64,000 nucleotides of DNA from contig CALSNB010000003.1 in the NCBI GenBank assembly GCA_943787605.1, positions 1 through 64,000 on the forward strand, given 5' to 3'. The translations under genes were made by a program, and so were the position numbers. Below the pieces are notes generated by a model, which was not told the DNA's origin, did not search any database, and saw only the letters and a list, made by a program, of their open reading frames with translations. This DNA is from GCA-2697345 sp002697345 (GTDB taxonomy: Bacteria > Pseudomonadota > Alphaproteobacteria > Rhodobacterales > Rhodobacteraceae). Every line of letters starts with the position of its first letter. The stretch's first letter is position 1. Below are positions 34,425 to 43,251 of this stretch, piece after piece.

Positions 34425-35570
34425 CTACTCTAAGGATTTGCATAATCTTCGATGCTCACTAATTGCAAACCTATCGGTCATCCCAGCGATATAATCTGAT
34501 ACTACCCTTGCTACATTAGTCTTACTAGAACAATTTTGTAAATCTGCTTGCCACTTCTTAGGAAGTTGTACCTGATCCCTTAGAAAAAAAGTAAATAATT
34601 CATTTGTTATTTGTGTAGCCATTTTTCTCATTTGTAATAGTGGAGGAGATCGATACATTTCTTTAAATAAAAAAGCTCTAATAATATCTAAATCATCACG
34701 CACCTTAGGTGAGAATTGAATTACAGGCTTTGTTGCATTACGAATATCTATTACAGATTGAGCTGATAAATCACCTAATAGTTTTTTTGACTCAATGATG
34801 ACATCTGAAACAAGAAAATTAAAAAAGCTCCTTAAAGCCTCATGACGTTGTCTCAGATTATCAATACCTGGATACAACTTATCAACTTCATTAAAACATG
34901 AGGCCAAAATAGGTAAAGTTCTAATATCGTCTACGGAAAGCAAACCCGCTCGTATTCCATCAAGAACATCATGATGATTATACGCAATATCGTCAGCGAT
35001 AGCAGCCACCTGCGCTTCCCCACTTGAAAAAGTTTGTAGTTCTAGGTTATGGCGGCTTGAATACTCTCTTATGACTTCTGGAATACCACTGATCATAGGC
35101 CCATTATGCTTAGCCATCCCTTCCAAAACCTCCCAGGACAGGTTTAAGCCATCCCACTGAGCATAATGTCTCTCTAGTGATGTTACTATTAATACTGATT
35201 GGGAATTATGGTCAAATCCTCCATAAGGCATCATTAAAATATCCAGGGCTTCTTCTCCAGTATGTCCAAATGGCGGATGCCCTAAATCATGCGCTAATGA
35301 AATTCCTTCAGCTAAATCAACCTCTAACCCCAACGCACTAGCTATAGTACGAGCGACTTGAGCGACTTCTATTGTGTGAGTTAGTCTCGTTCTAAAATAA
35401 TCACCCTCATTTTCAAGAAAAACCTGCGTTTTATGTTTTAACCGTCGAAAAGAGCTCGAGTGAATTATTCTATCTCTATCTCTTTGAAAACACGACCTAT
35501 ATGTGCTATCATCTTCTTTGAAGAGACGCCCTCTACTCTGCTGGGGGTTAGAGGCATATAGAGCCAACAT
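34425..35570 (-). CDS. dgt: dGTP triphosphohydrolase-like protein
   Basis: A 381-residue HD-domain enzyme that hydrolyses dNTPs to deoxynucleosides and triphosphate. The metal site is laid out as H in RTRLTHTIEVAQVARTIA, HD in LAHDLGHPPFGHTGEEAL, and a distal D in AAIADDIAYNHHDVLDGI. The amino end FKEDDSTYRSCFQRDRDRIIHSSSFRRLKHKTQVF is characteristic of the shorter type-2 subfamily. It is divergent from erpA with 75 bases between the starts. Confidence 0.94.
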   Translation of the reverse strand: MLALYASNPQQSRGRLFKEDDSTYRSCFQRDRDRIIHSSSFRRLKHKTQVFLENEGDYFRTRLTHTIEVAQVARTIASALGLEVDLAEGISLAHDLGHPPFGHTGEEALDILMMPYGGFDHNSQSVLIVTSLERHYAQWDGLNLSWEVLEGMAKHNGPMISGIPEVIREYSSRHNLELQTFSSGEAQVAAIADDIAYNHHDVLDGIRAGLLSVDDIRTLPILASCFNEVDKLYPGIDNLRQRHEALRSFFNFLVSDVIIESKKLLGDLSAQSVIDIRNATKPVIQFSPKVRDDLDIIRAFLFKEMYRSPPLLQMRKMATQITNELFTFFLRDQVQLPKKWQADLQNCSSKTNVARVVSDYIAGMTDRFAISEHRRLCKSLE

Positions 35571-35645
35571 AATTTAAAAATCCTATTCTTGTCGAGTTGA
35601 TTTTATTCTAGTACAATAGTAACTATTAATTTCAGAAAGATAACC

Positions 35646-35975
35646 ATGAATTTAACTTTACCACCAAAAATTACAGATCGAGCCTTTTCGAGGTTAAATG
35701 AAATTGGTGCTGGAAAGCAATCAAAAGCTTTACGGATCGCAGTTGAAGGTGGAGGATGTTCTGGGTTTCAATATGAAATTAAATTAGACGATATTAGTGA
35801 AACGGACTGGGTTTCTGAAAAAGATGGGGAATCAGTTGTAATAGATAGTATTTCATTGCCATTTTTAGAAAATTCAATAATTGACTTTTCAGAAGAGTTA
35901 ATTGGCGCTAAATTTACGATAGATAACCCAAATGCAAAAACCTCATGTGGTTGTGGGACTTCTTTTTCTATCTAG
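35646..35975 (+). CDS. erpA: Iron-sulfur cluster insertion protein (ErpA/HesB type)
   Basis: A 109-residue A-type Fe-S carrier that passes clusters to apoproteins. The three cluster cysteines are Cys38 in GGGCSGFQY and Cys101/Cys103 in SCGCGTSF. Length and order match ErpA; IscA and SufA are close relatives and the name is a best fit. AGAAAGA-like sequence precedes the ATG. It is followed by an unrecognised gene and then xthA. Confidence 0.9.
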   Translation: MNLTLPPKITDRAFSRLNEIGAGKQSKALRIAVEGGGCSGFQYEIKLDDISETDWVSEKDGESVVIDSISLPFLENSIIDFSEELIGAKFTIDNPNAKTSCGCGTSFSI

Positions 35976-36044
35976 TGATATAAAAAAATTAGCTATTTGC
36001 AAGCTAGAGAGTGAAAGTAAGTTCTTATAGATACAATTATAATT

Positions 36045-36734
36045 TTGGGTAGTGGCCCCAACGTACTAAAGTTTAGAGATATGCCCAAGAAAAGCATTGA
36101 TCATGTAATAGCAATTAATAATGCTTGGAAAGTAAGTTGCGTCTGGAATGAATTAATTTATCCTGAAGACTTTCCAAAATCTAAACTCCCACCGATCATA
36201 CATGAGTCAAAAAAACTTACCTCTGCTGAAACCTATGTTGCCGCCCAAAATCAATATGGAGGTTTTATATATGGCGGTGGAACAATGGCTTTCACAGCCG
36301 GATACTATGCGCTTTACCAATATAGACCAAAAACAATCGCTTTTATTGGTTGTGATATGATGTACCCTGAAAAAGGAAAAACTCACTTCTACGGTGATGG
36401 GACTGCTGACCCACTTAGAGATGATATAACGCTCCAATCTCTAGAAGCAAAATCTAATCGATTACTGATTCATGCTGCGAAGCAAGGCTGTGCGTTGGTT
36501 AACTTGTCACAAGACACATCCCGTTTAACATTTCCAAAAACTTCCATAGAGCTACTAGCACAACCACCCAACCTTATTAGTTGGAGCATTTCAGTCGAAA
36601 AAAAGGTTTTACAGCTTGAAAAAGAGTTAAACTACTTCATAGCCTCTGGAAAATATTGGGAACAACTACATTTATTTGATAAAGCCAGCTTGCAAAAGAT
36701 TGACCAACTATGGTTAGACTGTATTACAAATTAA
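36045..36734 (+). CDS. Unrecognised protein, possible Rossmann-like glycosyltransferase-related
   Basis: About 230 residues that I cannot place with confidence. The amino end, a hydrophobic strand then LGSGPNV, looks like the first strand and glycine loop of a Rossmann-like fold such as DUF115/MptE or sialyltransferase-like proteins. The central block TIAFIGCDMMYPEKGKTHFYGDGTADPL is striking and likely conserved. No ATG exists at the 5' end: TTG at 36045 is listed, but the frame is open back to 36021 and the strand preceding LGSGPN would need an upstream non-ATG start. It has no signal peptide. Confidence 0.6.
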   Translation: MGSGPNVLKFRDMPKKSIDHVIAINNAWKVSCVWNELIYPEDFPKSKLPPIIHESKKLTSAETYVAAQNQYGGFIYGGGTMAFTAGYYALYQYRPKTIAFIGCDMMYPEKGKTHFYGDGTADPLRDDITLQSLEAKSNRLLIHAAKQGCALVNLSQDTSRLTFPKTSIELLAQPPNLISWSISVEKKVLQLEKELNYFIASGKYWEQLHLFDKASLQKIDQLWLDCITN

Positions 36735-36790
36735 ACTTTCTTGGTATTTTCAGGCCAACTAAGCCTTATATATCTTTTGGAAAACTATAA

Positions 36791-37606
36791 ATGAAAATTG
36801 CAACTTTTAATATAAATGGTATCAAAGCAAGAATTAATGCTCTTACGGAATGGATAGATCAGAGTAATCCTGACGTAATTTTACTCCAAGAGATAAAATC
36901 TAGAGATGAAGTCTTTCCCAAAGAACACTTTGAGGACAAAGGATATAATGTACAAACTCATGGCCAAAAAGGGTTCAATGGGGTAGCAATTTTATCAAAA
37001 TATCCATTAGAAGACGTTACTAGAGGGTTACCAGGTGACGATAGTGATGAACAGTCTCGGTGGATTGAGGCAACCATTTCATTGCAAGACGTTTCACTAC
37101 GAGTATGCTCTCTATACGCCCCAAACGGGAATCCTACACCCGGACCGAAGTATGATTACAAACTTCAATGGATGGAGAGAATGTTACTTCACGCAAAAAA
37201 CCTTTTAACTTACGAAATGCCAATAATAATTGCTGGAGACTATAACATCATACCGCAGGAAATTGATGCTGCAACACCAACCCAATGGACTGATGACGCG
37301 TTATTTTTGTTAGAGAGCAGGACAGCTTTTCGTAAAATTCTAAATTTGGGTTATACGGACAGCTATAGAGTATTAGATAAATCACATAGTAAATATACAT
37401 TTTGGGACTATCAGGCTGGATCTTGGAACAAGAATAACGGGATCCGAATTGATCACTTTCTTCTAAGCCCAAAATGCATAGATCTTTTATTGGATACTGG
37501 TATAGATTCCGAAATACGAGGCCATGAAAGGCCTTCTGATCATGTTCCAATTTGGATTAAAATATCTGAAAAAAATACTTTAGAAATGAAGAAATTATCA
37601 ACTTAA
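36791..37606 (+). CDS. xthA: Exodeoxyribonuclease III
   Basis: A 271-residue EEP-superfamily nuclease that cleaves at abasic sites and removes 3' blocks in base-excision repair. Active-site motifs are FNINGIKAR, LQEIKS with the metal Glu, LYAPNGN, GDYNIIPQEID, and RIDHFLLSP...SDHVPIW with the catalytic His. Length is standard. The end overlaps the convergent LysE gene by four bases. Confidence 0.95.
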   Translation: MKIATFNINGIKARINALTEWIDQSNPDVILLQEIKSRDEVFPKEHFEDKGYNVQTHGQKGFNGVAILSKYPLEDVTRGLPGDDSDEQSRWIEATISLQDVSLRVCSLYAPNGNPTPGPKYDYKLQWMERMLLHAKNLLTYEMPIIIAGDYNIIPQEIDAATPTQWTDDALFLLESRTAFRKILNLGYTDSYRVLDKSHSKYTFWDYQAGSWNKNNGIRIDHFLLSPKCIDLLLDTGIDSEIRGHERPSDHVPIWIKISEKNTLEMKKLST

Positions 37607-38193
37607 AAAGTAGTCAACATTGCTAAGAAAACAACACTAATCATAGACACAGCCATAAAATAATTTATTAATTTTTGGATCTTGGCAGTTAATTCTAAGC
37701 TCTTTATTACTACACCAAGATAAAGCCAAAGGATATGAACAGGAATCCAAATTAAGTTAGCTATTAAACATTTCAACAAAACTTCAAGTATTAATGAACT
37801 TTCCATCATTACAAAACCTGAATACATAGTTGTACTAACAACGTAAGCCTTCGGGTTAATGATTTGTAGTAAGAGCCCTGATTTCAAACCAGGTATATGT
37901 GAATACGCCTTAAATCCAACCTTGTTGCCAGAAAAAGCAATACTCGATGCAAGGTAAATAAGGTATGCACTCGAAAGTATCATTAGTATCGTGCGAATAA
38001 ACGGGCTTCCAAGTAATAAAGCAGCTAACCCAGAAACCACAAAAAAACCCACTAAGTTATGGCCTATAAATAAGCCAAAGAAGTATCTGACTCCTGACTT
38101 GAACCCAAAAGCTGAACCTACACCTGCTAACGATAGCACGCCTGGTCCAGGAGTAATAATTAATAAAACAGAAGCTAATATGAATTCGAACAA
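37603..38193 (-). CDS. LysE-family amino-acid exporter
   Basis: A 196-residue membrane protein with five or six spans of the RhtB/LysE family. ILASVLLIITPGPGVLSLAGVGSAFGFKSGVRYFFGLFIGHN is the typical amino-terminal block, and LLQIINPKAYVVSTTMYSGF is the second conserved loop. Members export amino acids such as homoserine, threonine or lysine; this one's substrate is unknown. It sits between xthA and dksA. Confidence 0.9.
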   Translation of the reverse strand: MFEFILASVLLIITPGPGVLSLAGVGSAFGFKSGVRYFFGLFIGHNLVGFFVVSGLAALLLGSPFIRTILMILSSAYLIYLASSIAFSGNKVGFKAYSHIPGLKSGLLLQIINPKAYVVSTTMYSGFVMMESSLILEVLLKCLIANLIWIPVHILWLYLGVVIKSLELTAKIQKLINYFMAVSMISVVFLAMLTTF

Positions 38194-38247
38194 GTTAGAC
38201 CTCCTGTGCTTCAGTAGACAAAGTAAAGTTAAAAAGAAGCTCTTTGA

Positions 38248-38670
38248 TTATGAGTCTCTATGAACCTTTTCACGCCTTTCATGGCGCTCCTGAGCCTCAA
38301 GACTAAATGTAGCAATTGGTCTTGCATCTAAACGTTTAAGAGAAATAGGCTCTCCAGTTTCTTCGCAATACCCATACTCTCCATTTTCGATACGTTGCAA
38401 TGCCAACTCAATTTTTGAAATTAACTTTCGTTCTCTATCCCGTGTTCTCAGCTCTAGCGCCCTATCAGTTTCCTCACTTGCACGATCGGTAATATCAGGA
38501 ATATTTCGTGTGGTGTCCTTCATGCTCTCAATCGTAATAGCCGTCTCATCCAAAATTGAACTTTTCCACTCTAAAAGCTTCTTACGAAAGTACTTCACTT
38601 GGAGGTCATTCATAAATGGTTCTTTTTCCGAGGGTCTATAATCTTTTGGCAAAGATTGTACCGATTTCAT
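38248..38670 (-). CDS. dksA: RNA polymerase-binding protein DksA, zinc-poor type
   Basis: A 140-residue DksA/TraR-family protein that enters the RNA polymerase secondary channel and works with ppGpp. The long coiled coil has the tip sequence DITDRASEETDRALELRTRDRERKL, with the acidic Asp...Ala positions of active DksA. The C-terminal globule reads YGYCEETGEPISLKRLDARPIATFSLEAQERHERREK, so only one of the four zinc cysteines remains. That cysteine-poor form is known in Alphaproteobacteria. AAAGGA lies before the ATG. Confidence 0.92.
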   Translation of the reverse strand: MKSVQSLPKDYRPSEKEPFMNDLQVKYFRKKLLEWKSSILDETAITIESMKDTTRNIPDITDRASEETDRALELRTRDRERKLISKIELALQRIENGEYGYCEETGEPISLKRLDARPIATFSLEAQERHERREKVHRDS

Positions 38671-38836
38671 AATTTTTCCTTTAAGTTATGTGTGCTTAGC
38701 AAAGTCGAAAAAACTGTTGTTTGAATCAATCATAAAATCGTCTAACTTATCATCTCCCCCTTGTCACGCGGATTAGGAGGAGTATGAGTATTCTAAGAAT
38801 GAAATATTAATTAAAAACAAAAAAGCGGATAAAAAA

Positions 38837-39676
38837 ATGGAATTTAAAGGTACTGATTCATATATTGCCACCGACGATCTAATCATTGCTGTAAATGCTG
38901 CTGTAACACTTGAGCGACCCCTATTAATAAAAGGCGAACCAGGAACGGGAAAAACAGAGTTAGCTCAACAAGTATCCAAAGCTTTAGATCTTGAAATCAT
39001 TGAGTGGCACATTAAATCCACTACAAAGGCAAGTCAGGGGCTTTATGAATATGATGCAGTAAGCAGGCTAAGAGATAGTCAGCTTGGAGATAAAAAAGTC
39101 AATAATATAAAAAACTATATTAGAAAAGGAAAATTATGGCAGGCGTTTGAGGCAAAAAATAAATGTGTGCTACTTATAGATGAAATAGATAAAGCAGACA
39201 TTGAGTTTCCAAACGACTTGTTACAAGAGCTCGATAAAATGGAATTCCATGTTTATGAAACAGACCAAAACATAAAAGCGGTTCAACGACCTGTAGTAAT
39301 AATTACCTCAAATAATGAAAAAGAGCTCCCTGATGCCTTTTTGCGTCGTTGTTTCTTTCACTATATTAAATTTCCAGACCTAAAAACCATGCAGGCAATC
39401 GTTCATTCGCACTTCCCAAAGATAAAAGAGAACTTATTAGCCGTCGCACTAACACAATTTTACGAAGTGAGAAATACCACAGGGATTAAGAAAAAACCTT
39501 CAACTTCGGAGGTTTTAGATTGGTTAAAATTGTTATTATCTGAAGATTTAAACGCAGCCGATCTTAAGCTTTCGGGATCTGACTCTTTACCCATCCTGCA
39601 CGGTGCTTTATTAAAAAATGAACAAGACGTACATCTATTTGAACGTTTGGCTTTTTTAAATCGTTCACAGAGATAA
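38837..39676 (+). CDS. MoxR-family AAA+ ATPase
   Basis: A 279-residue AAA+ protein. Walker A is GEPGTGKTE at about residues 33-41, Walker B is CVLLIDEIDKAD, sensor 1 is VIITSNNEKELPDAFLRRC, which also holds the Arg finger. MoxR proteins act as chaperones with VWA-domain partners to insert cofactors or activate enzymes. A VWA gene follows after a 55-codon membrane-protein gene, so the three form one unit. The client is unknown. Confidence 0.92.
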   Translation: MEFKGTDSYIATDDLIIAVNAAVTLERPLLIKGEPGTGKTELAQQVSKALDLEIIEWHIKSTTKASQGLYEYDAVSRLRDSQLGDKKVNNIKNYIRKGKLWQAFEAKNKCVLLIDEIDKADIEFPNDLLQELDKMEFHVYETDQNIKAVQRPVVIITSNNEKELPDAFLRRCFFHYIKFPDLKTMQAIVHSHFPKIKENLLAVALTQFYEVRNTTGIKKKPSTSEVLDWLKLLLSEDLNAADLKLSGSDSLPILHGALLKNEQDVHLFERLAFLNRSQR

Positions 39677-39759
39677 TCCTCTTATCAAATAGGTTTCTTA
39701 ACAACTCACAAAGGCTTTTTAACAATAATATATTTACAAATTTAAACAAGGTGAACAAA

Positions 39760-39927
39760 ATGATACCACTAATTGGTTTAATCTTAGGCGCATTATTAGG
39801 TGTTATAATAGCAAAACGCCGGCAAGGGACTTTATTAGATCAACTTCAATATGCAGCAGGTTATGCTATAGTTTTTTTCTTAACTAGCTTATTTTTTTCA
39901 ATTTATATTGTAAGAATTTCATCATAG
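39760..39927 (+). CDS. Small two-span membrane protein in the MoxR/VWA unit
   Basis: A 55-residue protein starting MIPLIGLILGALLGVIIAKRR, then a short polar stretch (QGTLLDQLQYAAGY) and a second span ending FSIYIVRISS. AAGGTG lies six bases before the ATG, and the stop is six bases before the VWA start, so it is clearly part of the unit. I believe similar short proteins sit in the same place in other Rhodobacterales, but no function is known to me. It may anchor the MoxR-VWA pair at the membrane. Confidence 0.75.
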   Translation: MIPLIGLILGALLGVIIAKRRQGTLLDQLQYAAGYAIVFFLTSLFFSIYIVRISS

Positions 39928-39933
39928 TAAATC

Positions 39934-41121
39934 ATGTTTATATCTTTTTTTGAAAACCTTAGAGCAGAGAAAATACCCGTTTCACTGCGTGAATTTTTAG
40001 CTTTTTTAGAAAGCTTAAGTGCTGGCCTAGCTACATATGATTTGGAAGGGTTTTACTATTTAGGACGAACAATCATGGTAAAAGATGAAAAAAATCTTGA
40101 TAAATTTGATAGAGTTTTTTCTAAAACATTTAATGGTCTTGAAAATATTTCAGTCGAGGAGGTCTTAGATGCAATTGAATTACCAAAGGATTGGTTGGAA
40201 AAATTAGCAGAGAAACATCTGTCTGAAGATGAAAAAAATGAGGTGAAATCACAAGGTGGTTTTGAGAAGTTAATGGAGACTCTTAAAAAACGACTTGAAG
40301 AACAAAAGGGACGTCACCAAGGAGGTAGTAAATGGGTAGGCACTGCTGGAACTTCCCCGTTTGGAGCATATGGCTATAATCCAGAGGGAATTAGAATCGG
40401 ACAAAATGAATCTCGTCATCAACGAGCAATAAAAGTGTGGGATAAGCGAGAGTTCTCAGACTTTGATGACGACATTGAAATAGGTACCAGGAATATAAAA
40501 ATGGCACTCAGGAGGCTTCGTCGTTGGGCTCGAGATGACGCATCTGAAGAATTTGATCTTGATACAACGATAAAATCTACTGCAAAAAATGGTTACCTCA
40601 ATATAGAAACCAAGCCAGAAAAGAAAAATGCTGTAAAAGTATTACTTTTTTTAGATGTTGGGGGTTCAATGGATCCTCACGTCAAAGCTGTTGAAGAACT
40701 ATTTTCTGCCTCAAAAACAGAATTCAAACACCTTGAATATTTCTATTTTCACAACTGCCTTTATGAGGGCGTCTGGAAAGAGAATCAGCGGCGATGGGAT
40801 CGGCAAGTTAGCACTACTGAAATTATGCGAACTTATGGGAGTGAATATAAATGTATTTTCGTTGGAGACGCTTCAATGTCACCCTACGAAATAGCATACC
40901 CTGGCGGCGCAAACGAGCATTATAATGAAGAGTCAGGTGAAGTTTGGTTAAAGCGAGCTAAAGATACCTGGGAAAAAAATCTATGGATTAACCCCTTACC
41001 TGAAGAATATTGGAAACATACACAATCCATTCAGATGATCCAACACATCTTAGGTAACGCTCGAATGGTTCCAATGACGTTAAAAGGGATTGAGAGTGGT
41101 ATGCAGGTACTTAGCAAATAG
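39934..41121 (+). CDS. VWA-domain protein, CoxE-like
   Basis: A 395-residue soluble protein. The amino end MFISFFENLRAEKIPVSLREFLAFLESL is the CoxE-type helical lead. The VWA domain at about residues 225-395 begins VLLFLDVGGSMDPHV; the metal-ion site reads D-V-G-G-S where the canonical form is D-x-S-x-S. TYGSEYKCIFVGDASMSPYEI holds later conserved residues. It is the partner of the MoxR ATPase upstream. The CoxDE pair matures Mo-Cu CO dehydrogenase, but no such client is nearby. Confidence 0.88.
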   Translation: MFISFFENLRAEKIPVSLREFLAFLESLSAGLATYDLEGFYYLGRTIMVKDEKNLDKFDRVFSKTFNGLENISVEEVLDAIELPKDWLEKLAEKHLSEDEKNEVKSQGGFEKLMETLKKRLEEQKGRHQGGSKWVGTAGTSPFGAYGYNPEGIRIGQNESRHQRAIKVWDKREFSDFDDDIEIGTRNIKMALRRLRRWARDDASEEFDLDTTIKSTAKNGYLNIETKPEKKNAVKVLLFLDVGGSMDPHVKAVEELFSASKTEFKHLEYFYFHNCLYEGVWKENQRRWDRQVSTTEIMRTYGSEYKCIFVGDASMSPYEIAYPGGANEHYNEESGEVWLKRAKDTWEKNLWINPLPEEYWKHTQSIQMIQHILGNARMVPMTLKGIESGMQVLSK

Positions 41122-41209
41122 TTTTGGGATGCTACTCGCTTACTCAAAAATAATGTCTTCTTAATATTTTTTGGTAGAAGTTGAACTAACAGAGATGTTA
41201 TAATGACTC

Positions 41210-41893
41210 ATGATACAGCTCACACCTATAGTATTAGCTATTTTATATGCCATAGTTTCCTATAAATTTTCTGCTTGGAAAACTAAGAATACACTAAACA
41301 GTAAATCAGTTACGCTGGAAGATGAAACTCTTGAGGCTCTTAATAATAGAATGGCAAAGGCTCTTGATTTACCTAAAATTAGAGTAAATGTTTATGAAAT
41401 TCAGATAGTTAATGGTCTAGCAGCCCCAGATGGTAGAATATTCATTACTAGAGGATTTATAAAGAAATACTACTCTGGAGAAATTTCTGCAGCTGAGCTT
41501 GCAACCGTAATTGCGCACGAAATAGGGCACGTCGCCCTTGGTCATACTCGTCGACGCTTAGTTGATTTTTCTGGTCAGAACATAGTACGTGTAATACTAA
41601 CATCTTTTTTTGGAAGACTCATACCAGGGTTAGGCATTTGGATTGCTAATACCATAACCAAGCTTTTGTTTGCAAAGCTTTCTCGCAATGATGAGTATGA
41701 AGCAGATGCCTATGCATCAGCATTGTTAATAAAGTCTGGTATCGGAATTGGCCCACAAATAACACTTTTTGAGAAGCTTGAACAGCTTACAAACGTCTCA
41801 GGCACGGGTGCTCCCGCGTGGCTTCTTAGCCATCCAAAAACATCTGAAAGGATTAAAGCTATAAAAAAGAATGAACAGAAATGGAAAAAATAA
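41210..41893 (+). CDS. M48-family zinc metallopeptidase
   Basis: A 227-residue membrane-associated peptidase. The N-terminal 20 residues form one hydrophobic span. HEIGH at residues 103-107 supplies two Zn ligands and the catalytic Glu; the third ligand is in NDEYEADAYAS. LLSHPKTSERIKAI is the typical C-terminal block. It is shorter than HtpX, having one clear span rather than four, and resembles small M48 proteins acting in the envelope. It is convergent with the PIN gene with three bases between. Confidence 0.88.
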   Translation: MIQLTPIVLAILYAIVSYKFSAWKTKNTLNSKSVTLEDETLEALNNRMAKALDLPKIRVNVYEIQIVNGLAAPDGRIFITRGFIKKYYSGEISAAELATVIAHEIGHVALGHTRRRLVDFSGQNIVRVILTSFFGRLIPGLGIWIANTITKLLFAKLSRNDEYEADAYASALLIKSGIGIGPQITLFEKLEQLTNVSGTGAPAWLLSHPKTSERIKAIKKNEQKWKK

Positions 41894-41896
41894 ATC

Positions 41897-42436
41897 CTAT
41901 GCCATCAACTTCCCTAGGCCTGGTAAATAGGATTTCTTTAAAACTCCCCTCAATGTCAATTTTCGCTCCAAATTCTGCTTTGCAGACTCAAATTCATTTT
42001 CTACCACCCTTGAAATAATTTCTGAATTATCAATCCACAAACTCTTTAGCATCTCGTCTGGGCTATATCTAACAATACCATAGTCCTTTAATATTTTCTT
42101 TGGGAAATCTTTTCGATTCAAAGTCAAAATAGCTTCAGTATCTGATGATATTGCAGAAGCTAATACGTGAACGTCATTTTCATCTGGCAACCATAAGCTA
42201 CGAGTATCAAAGTCATAATCTTTAGCTAAAGAGTTTGGCCACTGGAATTTCAATAATGCTACCTGGGCCAAAATAGTATCCTGTCCAATAGGATTTTTTT
42301 TCCTAGTTACATGAATCCATTCATCCAGTATTTGCGTTGACCATACCGGTTTATACAGACCCTCTTGAGCAACACCTAATAAAATTTTTCTGAGTACAGT
42401 CGGATATAAAACACAGGTATCAAAAATAATTTTCAA
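41897..42436 (-). CDS. PIN-domain protein (RSP_2648-like)
   Basis: A 179-residue PIN-fold putative ribonuclease. The acidic site includes Asp in IIFDTCVLYP, Glu/Asp in LDEWIHVTRKK, and Asp residues in LPDENDVHVLASAI with ILTLNRKDFP after it. No antitoxin-like small gene overlaps the 5' end, so it does not look like a standard VapBC toxin. I recall close relatives as a named Rhodobacterales family of unknown role. The fold is clear, the function is not. Confidence 0.83.
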   Translation of the reverse strand: MKIIFDTCVLYPTVLRKILLGVAQEGLYKPVWSTQILDEWIHVTRKKNPIGQDTILAQVALLKFQWPNSLAKDYDFDTRSLWLPDENDVHVLASAISSDTEAILTLNRKDFPKKILKDYGIVRYSPDEMLKSLWIDNSEIISRVVENEFESAKQNLERKLTLRGVLKKSYLPGLGKLMA

Positions 42437-42462
42437 CTAAAACTCTCACAGTCGATAATTTT

Positions 42463-43227
42463 TTACTCAGTACTTTGAAAGCTCTCAACAGCTTCAAGCG
42501 CACTTTTCATAATCCACGCATGTTCTGATCCCAGGACATAAGTAGTGAAACCATATTTTTTCCACTCTTTTATTTTAGCTAAGTCCGTTATGAACGTAAT
42601 ATAATTTATCTTATTTTTAGTAGCAGCAGCTCCAACTTTTATCATCGCATCTCTTAAGAATTGAGAATCTAAATTTGTTTCACCATATGAAAGAGATAAG
42701 TCGGATGGACCAAGAAAAACAGCATCTAGCCCATTAACGGATGCAATGTCTTCAATGGAATCAACACCCAGTTTTTCTTCAATTTGTGCAATTACAATTG
42801 TTCTCTTTTTTGCTTTTTCTATAACATCAGACATAGGTTTTGAAGTTCTACCAGCTGACCTAGTTCCACCCGCATAACCTCTTCCCCCTGCCCCATAATG
42901 TGCACCCTTAACAATTTCTTCGGCTTTGATAACGGAATCGACATGGGGTACAACAATCCCAGTAGCACCACTATCTAAAACTTTTAAAACCTCTGAATGA
43001 CTAGAATTTGATGTCCGAACTAAAAGAGGAAAGTCTAACGCTCTACCAACTGCTAGACACGCGTCCATTCGTGATCGATCAAACGCAAAGTGCTCAGCAT
43101 CTAAACAGGCAAAATCAATACCAGTTTCTGCCAAAATTTCTACTATTTCAATTGACGGGGTTCTGATAAAGGTTCCTAACAAAGGTTCCTGGCTTTTCAT
43201 TCTCTTTTTTAAATTCTCAATACGCAT
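42463..43227 (-). CDS. HpcH/HpaI-family class II aldolase
   Basis: A 254-residue metal-dependent pyruvate aldolase. Family motifs are PLLGTFIRTPSIEIVEIL, ACLDAEHFAFDRS with the catalytic His pair region, GIVVPHVDS, and IAQIEEKLGVDSIE with the metal-binding Glu. VFLGPSDLSLSYG is the second metal segment. Substrates include 4-hydroxy-2-oxoheptanedioate and 2-keto-3-deoxy sugar acids; which applies is unknown. It lies 24 bases downstream of the amidotransferase-like gene and is probably co-transcribed. Confidence 0.9.
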   Translation of the reverse strand: MRIENLKKRMKSQEPLLGTFIRTPSIEIVEILAETGIDFACLDAEHFAFDRSRMDACLAVGRALDFPLLVRTSNSSHSEVLKVLDSGATGIVVPHVDSVIKAEEIVKGAHYGAGGRGYAGGTRSAGRTSKPMSDVIEKAKKRTIVIAQIEEKLGVDSIEDIASVNGLDAVFLGPSDLSLSYGETNLDSQFLRDAMIKVGAAATKNKINYITFITDLAKIKEWKKYGFTTYVLGSEHAWIMKSALEAVESFQSTE

Positions 43228-43251
43228 AATATACCCGCCCTAAAATCAAAA

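Noticed and set aside
41897..42436. VapC-type toxin of a toxin-antitoxin pair
   Set aside because: The protein has a PIN fold but is longer than usual VapC toxins and has no small antitoxin gene overlapping or preceding it.
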